A stretch of 64,000 nt of DNA from Streptococcus mitis (GTDB lineage: Bacteria > Bacillota > Bacilli > Lactobacillales > Streptococcaceae): the NCBI RefSeq assembly GCF_000722705.1, contig NZ_JPFW01000009.1, positions 124,001 to 188,000 on the forward strand, written 5' to 3'. Shown here in pieces: positions 53,183-62,933 of the stretch. The notes under the pieces are model-generated. The model did no database searches, was not told where the DNA came from, and saw only the letters and a program-made list of their open reading frames with translations. Both the position numbers and the translations under genes were made by a program. Position 1 is the stretch's first letter. Each line of letters begins with the position of its first letter.

Positions 53183-53527
53183 TTATTTTTCTGCAACAGC
53201 TACAGTGATGTGAGCTGTACGTTTGTTGATTGGTGAAGCTGAACCTTTTGCACGTGGACGGAAACGTTTCATAGTTGGTCCTTCGTTTGCGAATGCTTCA
53301 GATACTACCAAGTTAGCTTTATCCAAACCAAAGTTGTTTTCAGCGTTAGCTACAGCTGAGTTCAAAACTTTCAAGATGATTTCAGCAGCTTTGTTTGGAG
53401 TGAATGTCAAGATTGCGATTGCATCGGCTACGCTTTTACCACGGATGTTATCAAGAACAAGACGTGATTTACGAGGTGAAACACGTACTGTACGAGCCAT
53501 TGCTTTAGCTGAAGTAATTTCTGCCAT
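53183..53527 (-). CDS. rplV: 50S ribosomal protein L22
   Basis: 114 residues. The tunnel loop [17 protein letters not shown] looks wild type, so no macrolide-type insertion or deletion. 11 bases after rpsS. Confidence 0.97.
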   Translation of the reverse strand: MAEITSAKAMARTVRVSPRKSRLVLDNIRGKSVADAIAILTFTPNKAAEIILKVLNSAVANAENNFGLDKANLVVSEAFANEGPTMKRFRPRAKGSASPINKRTAHITVAVAEK

Positions 53528-53538
53528 TTATGTTCTCC

Positions 53539-53820
53539 TTATTTTCTACGTGTTTTCTTGTCGTCTGCAGCGTGACCTTTGTAAGTACGAGTTGGTGCAA
53601 ATTCACCAAGTTTGTGACCTACCATGTCTTCTTGGATGTAAACAGGTACGTGTTTACGTCCGTCATAAACTGCAATAGTGTAACCAATGAAACTTGGGAA
53701 GATCGTTGAACGACGTGACCAAGTTTTAATAACTTTTTTCTTTTCGTCGTTAGCTTGAGCTTCAACTTTTTTCATCAAATGCTCATCGACGAAAGGTCCT
53801 TTTTTAAGACTGCGTCCCAT
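53539..53820 (-). CDS. rpsS: 30S ribosomal protein S19
   Basis: 93 residues ([20 protein letters not shown]). The ATG at 53820 has GGAG upstream; the longer frame adds 16 residues from the spacer. The 103-base gap to rplB holds no gene. Confidence 0.96.
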
Positions 53821-53923
53821 TTTTATATTTTCTCCTTTAAATGTTGTACCACAGCGGCTTGCGCTCACATGGAGCGCTACCGAGCTGGCGGATTTACTAG
53901 TTGCTTAAGCGACTAGTTTAATA

Positions 53924-54757
53924 TTATTTCTCGTTGCGACGACGAACGATAAGTTTGTCAGATTTCGCTTTCTTGTTACGAGTTTTAAGACCAAGAGCAG
54001 GTTTGCCCCATGGAGTAGATGGTGCTTTACGACCAACTGGCGCTTTACCTTCACCACCACCGTGTGGGTGATCGTTAGGGTTCATTACAGAACCACGAAC
54101 TGTTGGGCGGATACCTTTCCAACGGCTACGTCCTGCTTTACCAAGGTTTACAAGTCCATGTTGTTCGTTTCCGACAACACCAACTGTAGCACGGCAAGTT
54201 CCAAGAATCATACGAACTTCACCTGATTGAAGACGAACAAGTACGTATTTACCTTCAGAACCCAATACTTGAGCAGATGCTCCAGCAGCACGTACCAATT
54301 CACCACCACGACCTGGTTTCAACTCGATGTTGTGGATCAAAGTACCAACTGGGATGTTAGCAAGTGGAAGAGCGTTTCCGACTTTGATATCTGCTTCTGG
54401 ACCTGAAACGATACGTTGACCTACTTCAAGACCTTTTGGAGCGATGATGTATGCTTTCACACCGTCAGTGTAGTGTACAAGAGCGATGTTTGCAGAACGG
54501 TTTGGATCGTACTCGATTGTTTTAACAACTGCTTCAACGTTGTCTTTGTTACGTTTGAAGTCAACCAAACGGTAGAAACGTTTGTGTCCACCACCTTGGT
54601 GACGAACTGTGATACGACCGTTGTTGTTACGACCAGCCTTGCTCTTCAAAGCAACAAGCAATGATTTTTCAGGAGTGCTTGTTGTGATTTCAGCGAAATC
54701 CAAAGAAGTCATATTACGGCGACCGTTTGTTGTTGGTTTATAAACACGAATTCCCAC
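53924..54757 (-). CDS. rplB: 50S ribosomal protein L2
   Basis: 277-residue essential peptidyl-transferase-centre protein; conserved His in [13 protein letters not shown] present. The start is GTG at 54755-54757 with AAGGAGG upstream ([20 protein letters not shown]). Confidence 0.96.
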
Positions 54758-54774
54758 GATATTTCCTCCTTAGA

Positions 54775-55071
54775 TTATTCAGCTTCAGCAGCAAACAACT
54801 CGATTGCTTTAGAATCAGCTGTAAGTGTGATGATAGCTTTTTTAGTTTTGTTAGTAAAACCAGTGTAACGTCCAACACGTTTAGCTTTTGGTTTTACGTT
54901 GATTGTGTTAACATTGGCAACTTTAACACCTTCGAAAGCAGCTTCAACAGCTTGCTTGATCAAAAGTTTGTGTGCACGAGTGTCAACTTCAAATACATAT
55001 TTTCCTGCTTCAAGTTGAGCCATTGAGCTTTCAGTGATAACAGGTTTTTTGATAACATCATACAAATTCAT
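54775..55071 (-). CDS. rplW: 50S ribosomal protein L23
   Basis: 98 residues ([20 protein letters not shown]); docking site for SRP and trigger factor at the tunnel exit. Its ATG overlaps the rplD stop by one base (TAATG), showing coupling. Confidence 0.97.
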
Positions 55072-55694
55072 TATGCAAGAACCTCCTCGATTTTAGAGAT
55101 AGCTGCTTGTGTGACAAGAAGTTTGTCGCTATTTGCGATGTCAAGAACACTTGCAGTTGTAGCAGTTGCAACTTTCACGTTTGGAAGGTTACGAGCTGAA
55201 AGAGCTGCGAATTCATTTCCTTCTTCAAGGATAACAAGAACTTTAGAATCGATGCTCAATGCTGCAAGAACTTTTGCAAATTCAGCAGTTTTTGGAGCTG
55301 TAAATGAAAGAGCGTCTACAGCTACGAATTTGTTTTCAGCAACTTTTTCAGAGTAAACTGATTTAAGAGCTAGGCGACGAACTTTTTGTGGAAGTTTGTA
55401 GCCATATGAACGTGGAGTTGGTCCGAAGACAACACCACCACCACGCCATTGTGGTGAGCGGATAGAACCTTGACGAGCACGTCCAGTTCCTTTTTGACGC
55501 CATGGTTTGCGTCCACCACCTGATACTGCAGAGCGGTTTTTAACAGCGTGTGTTCCTTGACGAAGGCTTGCGCGTTGACTGATGATTACATCAAACACAA
55601 CTGATTCATTTGGTTCAACACCAAATACTGCATCGTTAAGAACAACTTGGCCAGCTTCTTTACCAGTTTGGTCAAATAATGTTACGTTTGCCAT
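55071..55694 (-). CDS. rplD: 50S ribosomal protein L4
   Basis: 207 residues. The tunnel loop ([14 protein letters not shown]) is wild type, so no L4-type macrolide resistance. In E. coli L4 also represses the S10 operon; whether that holds here is unknown. Confidence 0.97.
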
Positions 55695-55718
55695 TGTGAC
55701 TGATTTCCCCTTTCTTTA

Positions 55719-56345
55719 TTATTTACCAGCTTTAACTGCTGATTTGATAGTGATAAGAGATTTCTTAGCACCTGGTACGTTACCTTTGATAAGGATAACG
55801 TTCTTTTCTGGAACAACTTGTACAACTTCAAGGTTTTGAATTGTTACGCGGTCGCCACCCATACGTCCTGCAAGGTTTTTACCTTTGAATACGCGGTTAG
55901 GTGCAACAGGTCCCATAGAACCTGGACGACGGTGGTAACGAGAACCGTGAGCCATTGGTCCACGTGATTGTCCGTGGCGTTTGATAACACCTTGGAAACC
56001 TTTACCTTTAGAAGTACCAGTTACGTCAACAACGTCTCCAGCTGCGAATGTTTCAACTGTAATTTCAGCACCAACTTCCAAGCCTTCAACGTTTTTGAAT
56101 TCACGAATGAAGCGCTTAGGAGCCGTGTTAGCTTTCGCTACATGTCCTTTAGCAGGTTTGTTGCTCAATACTTCGCGTTTGTCATCGAAACCAACTTGGA
56201 TAGCGTTGTATCCGTCTGTTTCAACAGTTTTAACTTGAAGGACAACGTTTGGAGTCGCTTCAATAACTGTTACAGGGATCAATTCGCCAGCTTCAGTGAA
56301 GATTTGAGTCATTCCCACTTTTTTCCCTAAGATTCCTTTTGTCAT
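55719..56345 (-). CDS. rplC: 50S ribosomal protein L3
   Basis: 208 residues ([20 protein letters not shown]; peptidyl-transferase loop [19 protein letters not shown]). A 216-base spacer containing repeat copy A separates it from rpsJ. Confidence 0.97.
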
Positions 56346-56416
56346 GAGAAAATAGTTCCTTTTCTATATTTTTTATTCAAAAAGTTTTTAACGAGCGTTT
56401 TTTATGCTCAAGTCTA

Positions 56417-56522
56417 AGATACAAAGGGCGTCAAACTCAAAGTGAAAATAGGAAACTGACGCAGTGTCTAGCAGACACTAGGAAGTTTATCTTTTTCACA
56501 CCGAGTTTAGCCCGTGTTCAAT
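56417..56522 (+). repeat. Structured interspersed repeat, copy A
   Basis: Plus strand: AAGATACAAAGGGCGTCAAA, AGTGAAAATAGGAAACTGAC, central hairpin AGTGTCT-AGC-AGACACT (56463-56479), AGGAAGTTTATCTTTTTCAC, GAGTTTAGCCCGTGTTCAA. It matches copy B over about 100 bases. It lies in the rpsJ-rplC spacer and would be transcribed antisense to copy orientation. Confidence 0.75.
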
Positions 56523-56561
56523 TAGATTGAAACACCAGCCTCTGCTCTTTTATATTTTAGA

Positions 56562-56870
56562 TTAAAGTTTGATTTCTACGTTTACACCACTTGGAAGATC
56601 CAATTTCATCAAAGCATCAACTGTTTTTTGAGTTGGGTTAACGATATCGATCAAACGTTTGTGTGTACGCATTTCAAATTGTTCGCGAGAGTCTTTGTAT
56701 TTGTGAGTCGCACGAATAATTGTGTAGAGGCTACGTTCAGTTGGAAGTGGGATTGGACCCGCAACTTGTGCACCTGTACGAGTAGCTGATTCTACGATTT
56801 TTGCAGCCGCTGTGTCAAGCGTACGGTGTTCGTAAGCTTTCAAACGGATACGGATTTTTTTGTTTGCCAT
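56562..56870 (-). CDS. rpsJ: 30S ribosomal protein S10
   Basis: 102 residues ([25 protein letters not shown] end). First gene of the S10-spc-alpha operon; also a transcription elongation factor (NusE). Start ATG follows AAAAGGAG. Confidence 0.97.
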
Positions 56871-56922
56871 CTTTTTCTCCTTTTCGTCTATTTAAGATAA
56901 TAGGCTAGCTCCACAAGAAAAC

Positions 56923-56960
56923 CGACGCGGTGTTGCGTGGCAATGCAACCGAGCGTGTCG
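56923..56960 (-). other. Stem-loop in the S10 operon leader
   Basis: A GC-rich imperfect stem (CGACACGC..GGTTGC pairing with GCAAC..GCGTCG) plus a smaller GCTGTAA/TTACAGC hairpin (56984-56998) fill the 130-base leader. It could be a ribosomal-protein binding leader, but no known class is recognised. Confidence 0.5.
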
Positions 56961-57006
56961 CAACCTCTTGCATCAAAGCTAAGGCTGTAATTTACAGCAC
57001 CATAAT

Positions 57007-57035
57007 AGAATAACACAAAGCCCCTGCGATTGCAA
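57007..57035 (-). promoter_or_regulatory. S10 operon promoter
   Basis: TTGCAA (57030-57035), 17-base spacer, TATTCT (57007-57012) on the minus strand; predicted start near 57000, giving a leader of about 130 bases before rpsJ. Confidence 0.75.
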
Positions 57036-57114
57036 GGGATTTGTTGCTGTTTTTTCGTTTTTTTAAAATGAAACTGTTTTCCTACTTTTTCTTTCTAAAA
57101 TTAGGGATTTTCTT

Positions 57115-57741
57115 CTATATAAACTGACTCCTCTTGACCTCAAATTTACCTTCTGATTGGTCTACTAGAATGTCCGCCCTTGACTCAGTTTCTTTATAGT
57201 ATTGTAGATATTGCTCCCGTCTCATCTGATGGCTAGCAAATATAAAGGATGCATCGCGATTTCTCACTGTCGTATCTCGAGCTAGACGCCGCTTTAATTC
57301 GGTCTCCTCATCCGTATAGAAACAGATGGTTTTGTCAAAGAGTTCCTTGGGTAAAAAGCCTACAGACATCCCTTCGACAATCAGAACTGGTTTGGCTCCT
57401 GACAAGACCTCACTAGCCTTCCAAGGCTCTTCAATTGTCAAGACATCCATACCCGCCTGCAAGGCTAAGATATCTCTCCGCAAACTTGCCAATTCATGCG
57501 CCACTGGCAGACAGGCTGTCACCTTTTGATTAGGCGCGTCCTTTGGTACTACCAGATGGCGTCCTGAGGTGATATAAGGATCTGTCTCTAGCAAATTTAC
57601 TGTAGTAGAATCTAAAGCTTGGTACAATTCCTGTGTAAAGATTGATTTACCCGAAGCCCCATGACCGTATATCCCCAGTGTCCTGACTTTTCCCTTTTCT
57701 ATTTCCGAAACAAGCTGGTCTATTAAGTCTTTTCTCTTCAT
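57115..57741 (-). CDS. Uridine-kinase-like P-loop kinase
   Basis: 208 residues with P-loop GHGASGKS and a nucleoside-kinase-like layout (ETDPYITSGRHLVVPKD, VLIVEGMSVGFLPKEL, lid ELKRRLARDTTVRN). The substrate may be uridine or another small molecule. It overlaps nrdG by four bases (ATGA), so it is the last gene of the nrd operon. Confidence 0.83.
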   Translation of the reverse strand: MKRKDLIDQLVSEIEKGKVRTLGIYGHGASGKSIFTQELYQALDSTTVNLLETDPYITSGRHLVVPKDAPNQKVTACLPVAHELASLRRDILALQAGMDVLTIEEPWKASEVLSGAKPVLIVEGMSVGFLPKELFDKTICFYTDEETELKRRLARDTTVRNRDASFIFASHQMRREQYLQYYKETESRADILVDQSEGKFEVKRSQFI

Positions 57742-58328
57742 TCTCTCTTCACCTGTTCATAGCTTTCTTTTCCATCATTGAGTTTGTCCCAAATCACTAC
57801 TTGCCCACTTTTGAGGGATTTTTGAACATCGATAATTCGTTGATTGGAAGAACCTCGAAATTGGAGCATGAGATTCCTCTTAGTTCGATCATATCGTCCA
57901 TCGACAAGAATGTCAATCAGTGACAAGAGTTCCAGTTTATCTTGTGTCTCCAACATCATTTCTTCCCATGTATAGCCCGTCCAAGACCAGATATCTTTAT
58001 CTGGTAATTCCTTCCGAATCCGCTTAACGAGTGGCAAGAGAATACCCGTATTAAGAAAGGGCTCCCCTCCCAGCAAGGTCAATCCTTGAACATAGGGTTG
58101 AGCAAGATCTGCCATGATTTGTTCTTCTAATTCTGCTGTATAGGGAATGCCAGCATTGAAGGACCAGGTAGCTACATTATAGCACCCCTCGCAGTGAAAC
58201 ATGCAGCCTGATACATAGAGGGAGTTCCGCACACCTTCTCCATCCACAAAGTTAAAGGCCTTGTAGTCGATGATACGTCCTTTGCTGAGCTCCTCACTCT
58301 TCCACTCGCCTGGTTTTGGGTTATTCAT
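57738..58328 (-). CDS. nrdG: Anaerobic ribonucleotide reductase activating enzyme
   Basis: 196-residue radical-SAM protein with the cluster motif C-x3-C-x2-C (CMFHCEGC) and LTLLGGEPFLN. It makes the glycyl radical on NrdD in the absence of oxygen. Overlaps genes on both sides. Confidence 0.95.
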   Translation of the reverse strand: MNNPKPGEWKSEELSKGRIIDYKAFNFVDGEGVRNSLYVSGCMFHCEGCYNVATWSFNAGIPYTAELEEQIMADLAQPYVQGLTLLGGEPFLNTGILLPLVKRIRKELPDKDIWSWTGYTWEEMMLETQDKLELLSLIDILVDGRYDRTKRNLMLQFRGSSNQRIIDVQKSLKSGQVVIWDKLNDGKESYEQVKRE

Positions 58329-58827
58329 TCGCCACCCCTATCCAATAACGCTCGACTCCATCACGAACATCCTCAATGAGACCTCCATTTGCTAGAATGA
58401 CTGCTCTACTAGCAGGATTATTCACGCTACAGGTCACAAGAGCCTTCTTGATGTTCTTTTCTTTAGCAACTTGCAAGCCCTGACGGAGAGTTTCTTTCGC
58501 ATAACCTTTGCCTCTTTCTGACGGACGAATGGAGTAGCCAATATGACCAGCATAATTCAGCAACCCCTCATTCAGTCTCAATCGCAGATTCAAAAAACCT
58601 AGAGCATGACCTACATTATCAAATGATACAAATTGAATAGAAGGAACACGACTTTCAGGCAAGTTTATTCCCATCTCTTTTTGCATATTTGTTTCCAACC
58701 ATTCTTCATACACAAAGTTCTCTGTATCCCAGAATCCTCCATCATGGGCTGATTGGCTATTTTCAAACTCTGACATCATCTCTAAAACTGTTGCTTTATC
58801 TGCTAATCTTGGTCTGCGTAGTTCCAT
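58321..58827 (-). CDS. GNAT-family N-acetyltransferase in the nrd operon
   Basis: 168 residues; CoA loop in RPSERGKGYAKETLRQGL, then NPASRAVILANGGL. Substrate unknown. The ATG at 58827 has GGGAGG five bases upstream; the GTG two codons earlier would bury that site. It overlaps nrdG by eight bases. A GNAT gene at this place is kept in pneumococci. Confidence 0.85.
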   Translation of the reverse strand: MELRRPRLADKATVLEMMSEFENSQSAHDGGFWDTENFVYEEWLETNMQKEMGINLPESRVPSIQFVSFDNVGHALGFLNLRLRLNEGLLNYAGHIGYSIRPSERGKGYAKETLRQGLQVAKEKNIKKALVTCSVNNPASRAVILANGGLIEDVRDGVERYWIGVANE

Positions 58828-58864
58828 TTTCACCTCCCACTAAGAGAAAAGCGAGAGAAATCCC

Positions 58865-59005
58865 TCACTTTTTCTTATTCTTATTTAAAAATTGTTCTCT
58901 GAGGTTGAGCAAGCGTTCTTTTTTGCTCACTCCACCTTTCGAATGCTTTTCATGATAACGGGTCACTTGTGCACGCCCCTTATCATCTAATTGATATTTT
59001 CCCAT
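58865..59005 (-). CDS. Small basic protein between nrdD and the acetyltransferase gene
   Basis: 46 residues (MGKYQLDDKGRAQVTRYHEK, then lysine/asparagine-rich end), predicted helical and basic. It starts 11 bases after the nrdD stop. The ribosome site is weak. A similar short gene occurs here in pneumococcus as I recall. Function unknown. Confidence 0.65.
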   Translation of the reverse strand: MGKYQLDDKGRAQVTRYHEKHSKGGVSKKERLLNLREQFLNKNKKK

Positions 59006-59016
59006 TTCAGTTCTTT

Positions 59017-61224
59017 CTAATTTGTTACTTGATGACCAGCTATTTTAATCGTTGAGCCATTCATATGTTTGACACGCGCAGCGATTTCCTTGTGACGGCC
59101 GTTGACCATCGGTCTCGCTTGAGGATTGCCAAGATAGCCACAAGTTCGTTTCACCACATCTACTGTTTTAGGATCGCTATTCCCACAGTTGGGACAAGCA
59201 AATCCTCTCTCAGTTGGTTCAAAATCCCCTTCAAAGTCACACTTGTAGCAACGGTCAATTGGTGTATTGGTGCCTAGGTAGCCTACACGGTCATAAGCAT
59301 AGTCCCAGACAGCTTCCAGGGCCTTAGGATTTTGCTGGAGGACTGGATACTCACAATAATGGATAAAACCACCTGATGCACCTGCTTCTGGATAGACTTT
59401 CTCAAAGTCCAATTTTTCAAACGGTGTTGGATTTTTACGAACATCGTAGTGGAAAGAGTTGGTGTAGTATTCCTTATCTGTAATATCAGGAATAGAACCA
59501 AACTTGTCTGTATCTAGTCGGCAGAAACGGTCTGTCAAACTTTCGGACGGTGTTGAGTAGATAGAGAAATGGTAGCCATATTGGTCAGACCACTCTTCTA
59601 CACGGCGTTTCATATCGCGAATGATATCCAGCGTAAATTCCTTAGCATCTGGATTGCTTTCCCAGCTGTTACCAAAGAAAACTGTCGCTACCTCGTACAA
59701 ACCAATGTAACCTAGCGAAACTGTTGCACGACGATTCTTAAAGAGCTGGTCAACACTCTCTTCTTTACCTAGACGATGGCCAAAAGCACCGTACTGATAG
59801 AGGATAGGAGCATTGGCTGGCATCGCTTCTTTAGTGCGTTCGACACGGTAAACCAGAGCATCTTCTGCGATATTCATCCGCTCGTTGAAGATTTCCCAGA
59901 ACTTATTCATGTCGCCCTCAGACTCAAGGGCAATACGAGGCAGGTTAACCGTCACAACACCCAGATTCATACGGCCTGAATTGACCTCGACACCATTTTC
60001 ATCCTTCCATCCTTGGAGGAAAGAACGACAACCCATAGGAACTTTGAAGGAACCAGTCAACTCAATAATCTTATCATAGGACAAGACATCTGGGTACATC
60101 CGTTTGGTTGCACACTCGAGAGCCAACTGTTTTATGTCATAGTTTGGAGTCCCTTCTTCCAAGTTAAGGCCTTTTTTAAGCGTAAAGATGAGTTTAGGAA
60201 AGATGGCCGTACGATGTTCTGAACCAAGTCCCTTGATGCGAATGGTCAAGATAGCTTTTTGAATTTCTCGTTCAAAACGATTGGTTCCCAGACCAAAACC
60301 TAGTGAAGTAAAAGGTGTTTGACCATTTGAAGTGAAGAGAGTATTGATTTCATACTCAAGAGATTGCATGGCATCATAGATGTCCTTTTGAGTTTTCTTC
60401 CAAGCGTAATCTTCCCGTTTTTCAGGCAAGACCCATTCTTCCGCATCTTTGAGGTGTTTTTGGTAATTCTTCTCTGCGTACGGCGCCAAAACTTCATCGA
60501 TACGGTCAGCTGAACAGCCTCCATACTGGCTAGAAGCAACATTGGCGATGATTTGGGAAATCTGAGCAGTCGCAGTCTGGATAGACTTGGGGCTCTCAAC
60601 CTCCGCATTTCCAATCTTAAAACCATTTTCCAACATACCCTTGAAATCAATCAAACAGCAGTTGGTCATAGGAGTATAGGGGCTGTAGTCCAAATCGTGA
60701 TAGTGGATATCCCCTTTTTGGTGGGCATTGGCTACATGCTTAGGAAGCATTTGCAATCCAATTGATTTCCCAACAATTCCTGCTGTCAAATCACGTTGGG
60801 TGTTAAAGACATCACTGTCTTTATTGGCATTTTCGTTAACAACCGCCTGATCTTTATTGAGAAGCTTATGGATACTAAAGTTAATATCTGTCGCTTTTGA
60901 GCGCTCAAAATCCCTTTGTGTCCGATAAGTGATATACTCCTCAGCCAGAGCATATTCTTTGGCTTCAAGGAGTTCATGTTCTACAATATTTTGGATTTCA
61001 TAAATCTTAACCCCTTGTGGAAAGCGACTATGAATTTCTGTGACAATTCGCTCAGTTAGAGCATTTAGGCGCTTTTCAACCAAGGGTGTCACGTCCATAA
61101 CCTTGTCTGCCGCCTTGTGGAGAGCTTTATCAATCTTGTCCACATCAAATACAACACGTCTTCCATCTCGTTTCTCGACGAAGAGAGTTGGCAAAATTGT
61201 AATTTTTTCTTCTAGTGCAATCAT
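59017..61224 (-). CDS. nrdD: Anaerobic ribonucleoside-triphosphate reductase
   Basis: 735 residues. An N-terminal ATP-cone (KRDGRRVVFDVDKIDKAL) senses ATP/dATP; the catalytic barrel follows; near the C-terminus are the zinc cysteines (CYKC, CPNC) and the glycyl-radical site RTCGYLG. It makes dNTPs without oxygen. The second ATG (61224) has AAAGAG seven bases upstream and matches the usual length; the ATG at 61230 is also possible. Confidence 0.96.
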   Translation of the reverse strand: MIALEEKITILPTLFVEKRDGRRVVFDVDKIDKALHKAADKVMDVTPLVEKRLNALTERIVTEIHSRFPQGVKIYEIQNIVEHELLEAKEYALAEEYITYRTQRDFERSKATDINFSIHKLLNKDQAVVNENANKDSDVFNTQRDLTAGIVGKSIGLQMLPKHVANAHQKGDIHYHDLDYSPYTPMTNCCLIDFKGMLENGFKIGNAEVESPKSIQTATAQISQIIANVASSQYGGCSADRIDEVLAPYAEKNYQKHLKDAEEWVLPEKREDYAWKKTQKDIYDAMQSLEYEINTLFTSNGQTPFTSLGFGLGTNRFEREIQKAILTIRIKGLGSEHRTAIFPKLIFTLKKGLNLEEGTPNYDIKQLALECATKRMYPDVLSYDKIIELTGSFKVPMGCRSFLQGWKDENGVEVNSGRMNLGVVTVNLPRIALESEGDMNKFWEIFNERMNIAEDALVYRVERTKEAMPANAPILYQYGAFGHRLGKEESVDQLFKNRRATVSLGYIGLYEVATVFFGNSWESNPDAKEFTLDIIRDMKRRVEEWSDQYGYHFSIYSTPSESLTDRFCRLDTDKFGSIPDITDKEYYTNSFHYDVRKNPTPFEKLDFEKVYPEAGASGGFIHYCEYPVLQQNPKALEAVWDYAYDRVGYLGTNTPIDRCYKCDFEGDFEPTERGFACPNCGNSDPKTVDVVKRTCGYLGNPQARPMVNGRHKEIAARVKHMNGSTIKIAGHQVTN

Positions 61225-61261
61225 ATGCATGCTCTTTTCTAAAATGTTCTTTCTAAAAAGT

Positions 61262-61289
61262 ATTATACCACTCTAAAAAGAAAAATCAA
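61262..61289 (-). promoter_or_regulatory. nrdD operon promoter
   Basis: TTGATT (61284-61289), 16-base spacer, TATAAT (61262-61267) preceded by TGG, on the minus strand. The -35 lies within the candidate NrdR box and inside the right arm of the upstream terminator. Confidence 0.7.
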
Positions 61290-61342
61290 TATCTTGTGTT
61301 AAAAATCCTAAAATTTTTAAAAATACACAAGATATTGATTTT
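61276..61342 (-). terminator. Terminator of the Ccs4-like gene doubling as a candidate NrdR box pair
   Basis: Perfect 18-base arms (61325-61342 and 61282-61299) with a 25-base loop, followed on the minus strand by TCTTTTTAG. Each arm holds AATCAATATCTTGTGT or its reverse, matching a consensus-like NrdR box ACACAATATATTGTGT at 13 of 16 positions. The box centres are 41 bases apart, about four helical turns. Confidence 0.65.
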
Positions 61343-61343
61343 A

Positions 61344-62897
61344 TTATTTGGTTTTATAAACTTTAAACTCTGAATAATCTGTCTTTAATTGTTGGTAATT
61401 TTCTTTTAAAAGTGTTTCTACTTCAGACCAGAGCGCCACCTTATCATTCACCACAATCACCTTAGGTTGATTTTCTTTCAAATCATTGATCAAACTAGTT
61501 TTATTTTCTTCTGTATTCGTGTAGAGAAGAGGGGATGGGAACATGGATCCAGACAAACGCTGGCTTTCTTTATAGATCTGAACATGAGAATCCCAGATAT
61601 AGATTTGGTCTCCCTCGCTCGTCTCTTGTCTTATTCTATCTACTACTTGATGTTGTTCACTATATGAAGCTGGATGCAAGACAAAACGAGCTACAAAAGG
61701 AACTGCAATTAGATAAAACACTACTAGAATCGGTAAGTAGAGATTTCCCCTCATAAATTTTTTCCATAAAGTTGGAACTTCCTCTCTTCTCCGACAACGA
61801 GCTCCTCTAGCTGAATGTTTTCCACGAATACTAGTCATCAAAAGAAGGAGCAAAAATGGAAGAATCAGAATTAAATGTGAACCGTGGAGAGGTTCTCGAG
61901 ACAAGAGCAGTAAGGCTAGGATAAATAATAAAACAAAGCTAGCTGGTACTGAGATGACATATAATCTAGATGCTTTAGATTGGAACAAGCCCAGAAAAAC
62001 AAGGATGAAAGTTCCTAATCCAAAAGTTAATAGACCATAGAATAAAGCATTTTCTGCTAACTGGGGATTAGTAAAAGCCATCATAGAAGTAAATGGATAC
62101 AAAAATCTACTTAAAGCCTCTTCAAAACCTCCTGAAATGATGACATAGTAGCCTAAAGGATAAAATAGGAGAGAGAAACCAAGTGCTGTCGTAAAAAATT
62201 GATAAATTCCATGTATAAAGCGTCCATGTCCAACATTAAAGACAAATAAACCAATTGTTACTACTGCAGTAAAAAGAAGACTTGTAAGAGGTTCTATGAA
62301 AAATGATAGGGCCAATAAAATCCCCAGACGTAGAAATCCCTTGTCATTATTAGGATTTGACAGATAGCGTGCTACTAAAGAAAAGCCTGAAAATAAGAAC
62401 GGAAGAGCTAAAATCGTAGCATAGCCTCCTCCAAAACCAAGACCAGATACCAAAAGATAAAATATGGTTAGAAGTTGCTTAGCTTGATCCCTTTGTCCTG
62501 TCAGATAGTCAGTTGCAGAAAAAAGGAAATACCCCCCTCCTAAGAGGGCTAGCCATTCTACTAAGGCAAAAAGGATACCTCCTTGGGTAATGTAAAGTAG
62601 TAAATAATAAAGAAGACCTTGACCAGCATAATAACTACTGTATAGCTGTCCTCCCTGATGCAAAGCCCACCCTATATACAAATCCTGCGCCTGAGAAGGA
62701 CTTACCATATCTAAAAGTAAAGGAAGCCCCACAGAAAAAATTGTCGCAATCGTACTTCCAATGATGAGTCTGAAAAATGGGAAAGCTACACGCTCTTCTT
62801 TTTCTACATGAGATTCAAGGTTCCTATCTAATCTATTTTCAATTTCATTACTCTGTATCGTTTCGGATACTTCTTCGATTCTGCCATATACAGCCAT
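61344..62897 (-). CDS. Ccs4-like competence-induced membrane protein
   Basis: 517-residue polytopic membrane protein: a cytosolic N-terminal segment of about 40 residues, then about 11 hydrophobic helices, a basic loop (KHSARGARCRRREEV) and an extracellular C-terminal domain (VDRIRQETSEGDQIYIWDSH, ENQPKVIVVND). The layout resembles GT-C-type glycosyltransferases but I see no defining motif. Position beside cls and nrdD matches pneumococcal ccs4 (SP_0200). The start is the ATG with AGGAG upstream. It is downstream of a cin-box with the 47-aa gene. Confidence 0.75.
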   Translation of the reverse strand: MAVYGRIEEVSETIQSNEIENRLDRNLESHVEKEERVAFPFFRLIIGSTIATIFSVGLPLLLDMVSPSQAQDLYIGWALHQGGQLYSSYYAGQGLLYYLLLYITQGGILFALVEWLALLGGGYFLFSATDYLTGQRDQAKQLLTIFYLLVSGLGFGGGYATILALPFLFSGFSLVARYLSNPNNDKGFLRLGILLALSFFIEPLTSLLFTAVVTIGLFVFNVGHGRFIHGIYQFFTTALGFSLLFYPLGYYVIISGGFEEALSRFLYPFTSMMAFTNPQLAENALFYGLLTFGLGTFILVFLGLFQSKASRLYVISVPASFVLLFILALLLLSREPLHGSHLILILPFLLLLLMTSIRGKHSARGARCRRREEVPTLWKKFMRGNLYLPILVVFYLIAVPFVARFVLHPASYSEQHQVVDRIRQETSEGDQIYIWDSHVQIYKESQRLSGSMFPSPLLYTNTEENKTSLINDLKENQPKVIVVNDKVALWSEVETLLKENYQQLKTDYSEFKVYKTK

Positions 62898-62933
62898 GTC
62901 GTTTCTCCTATTCAATTTATCTGTCTTAGTATA

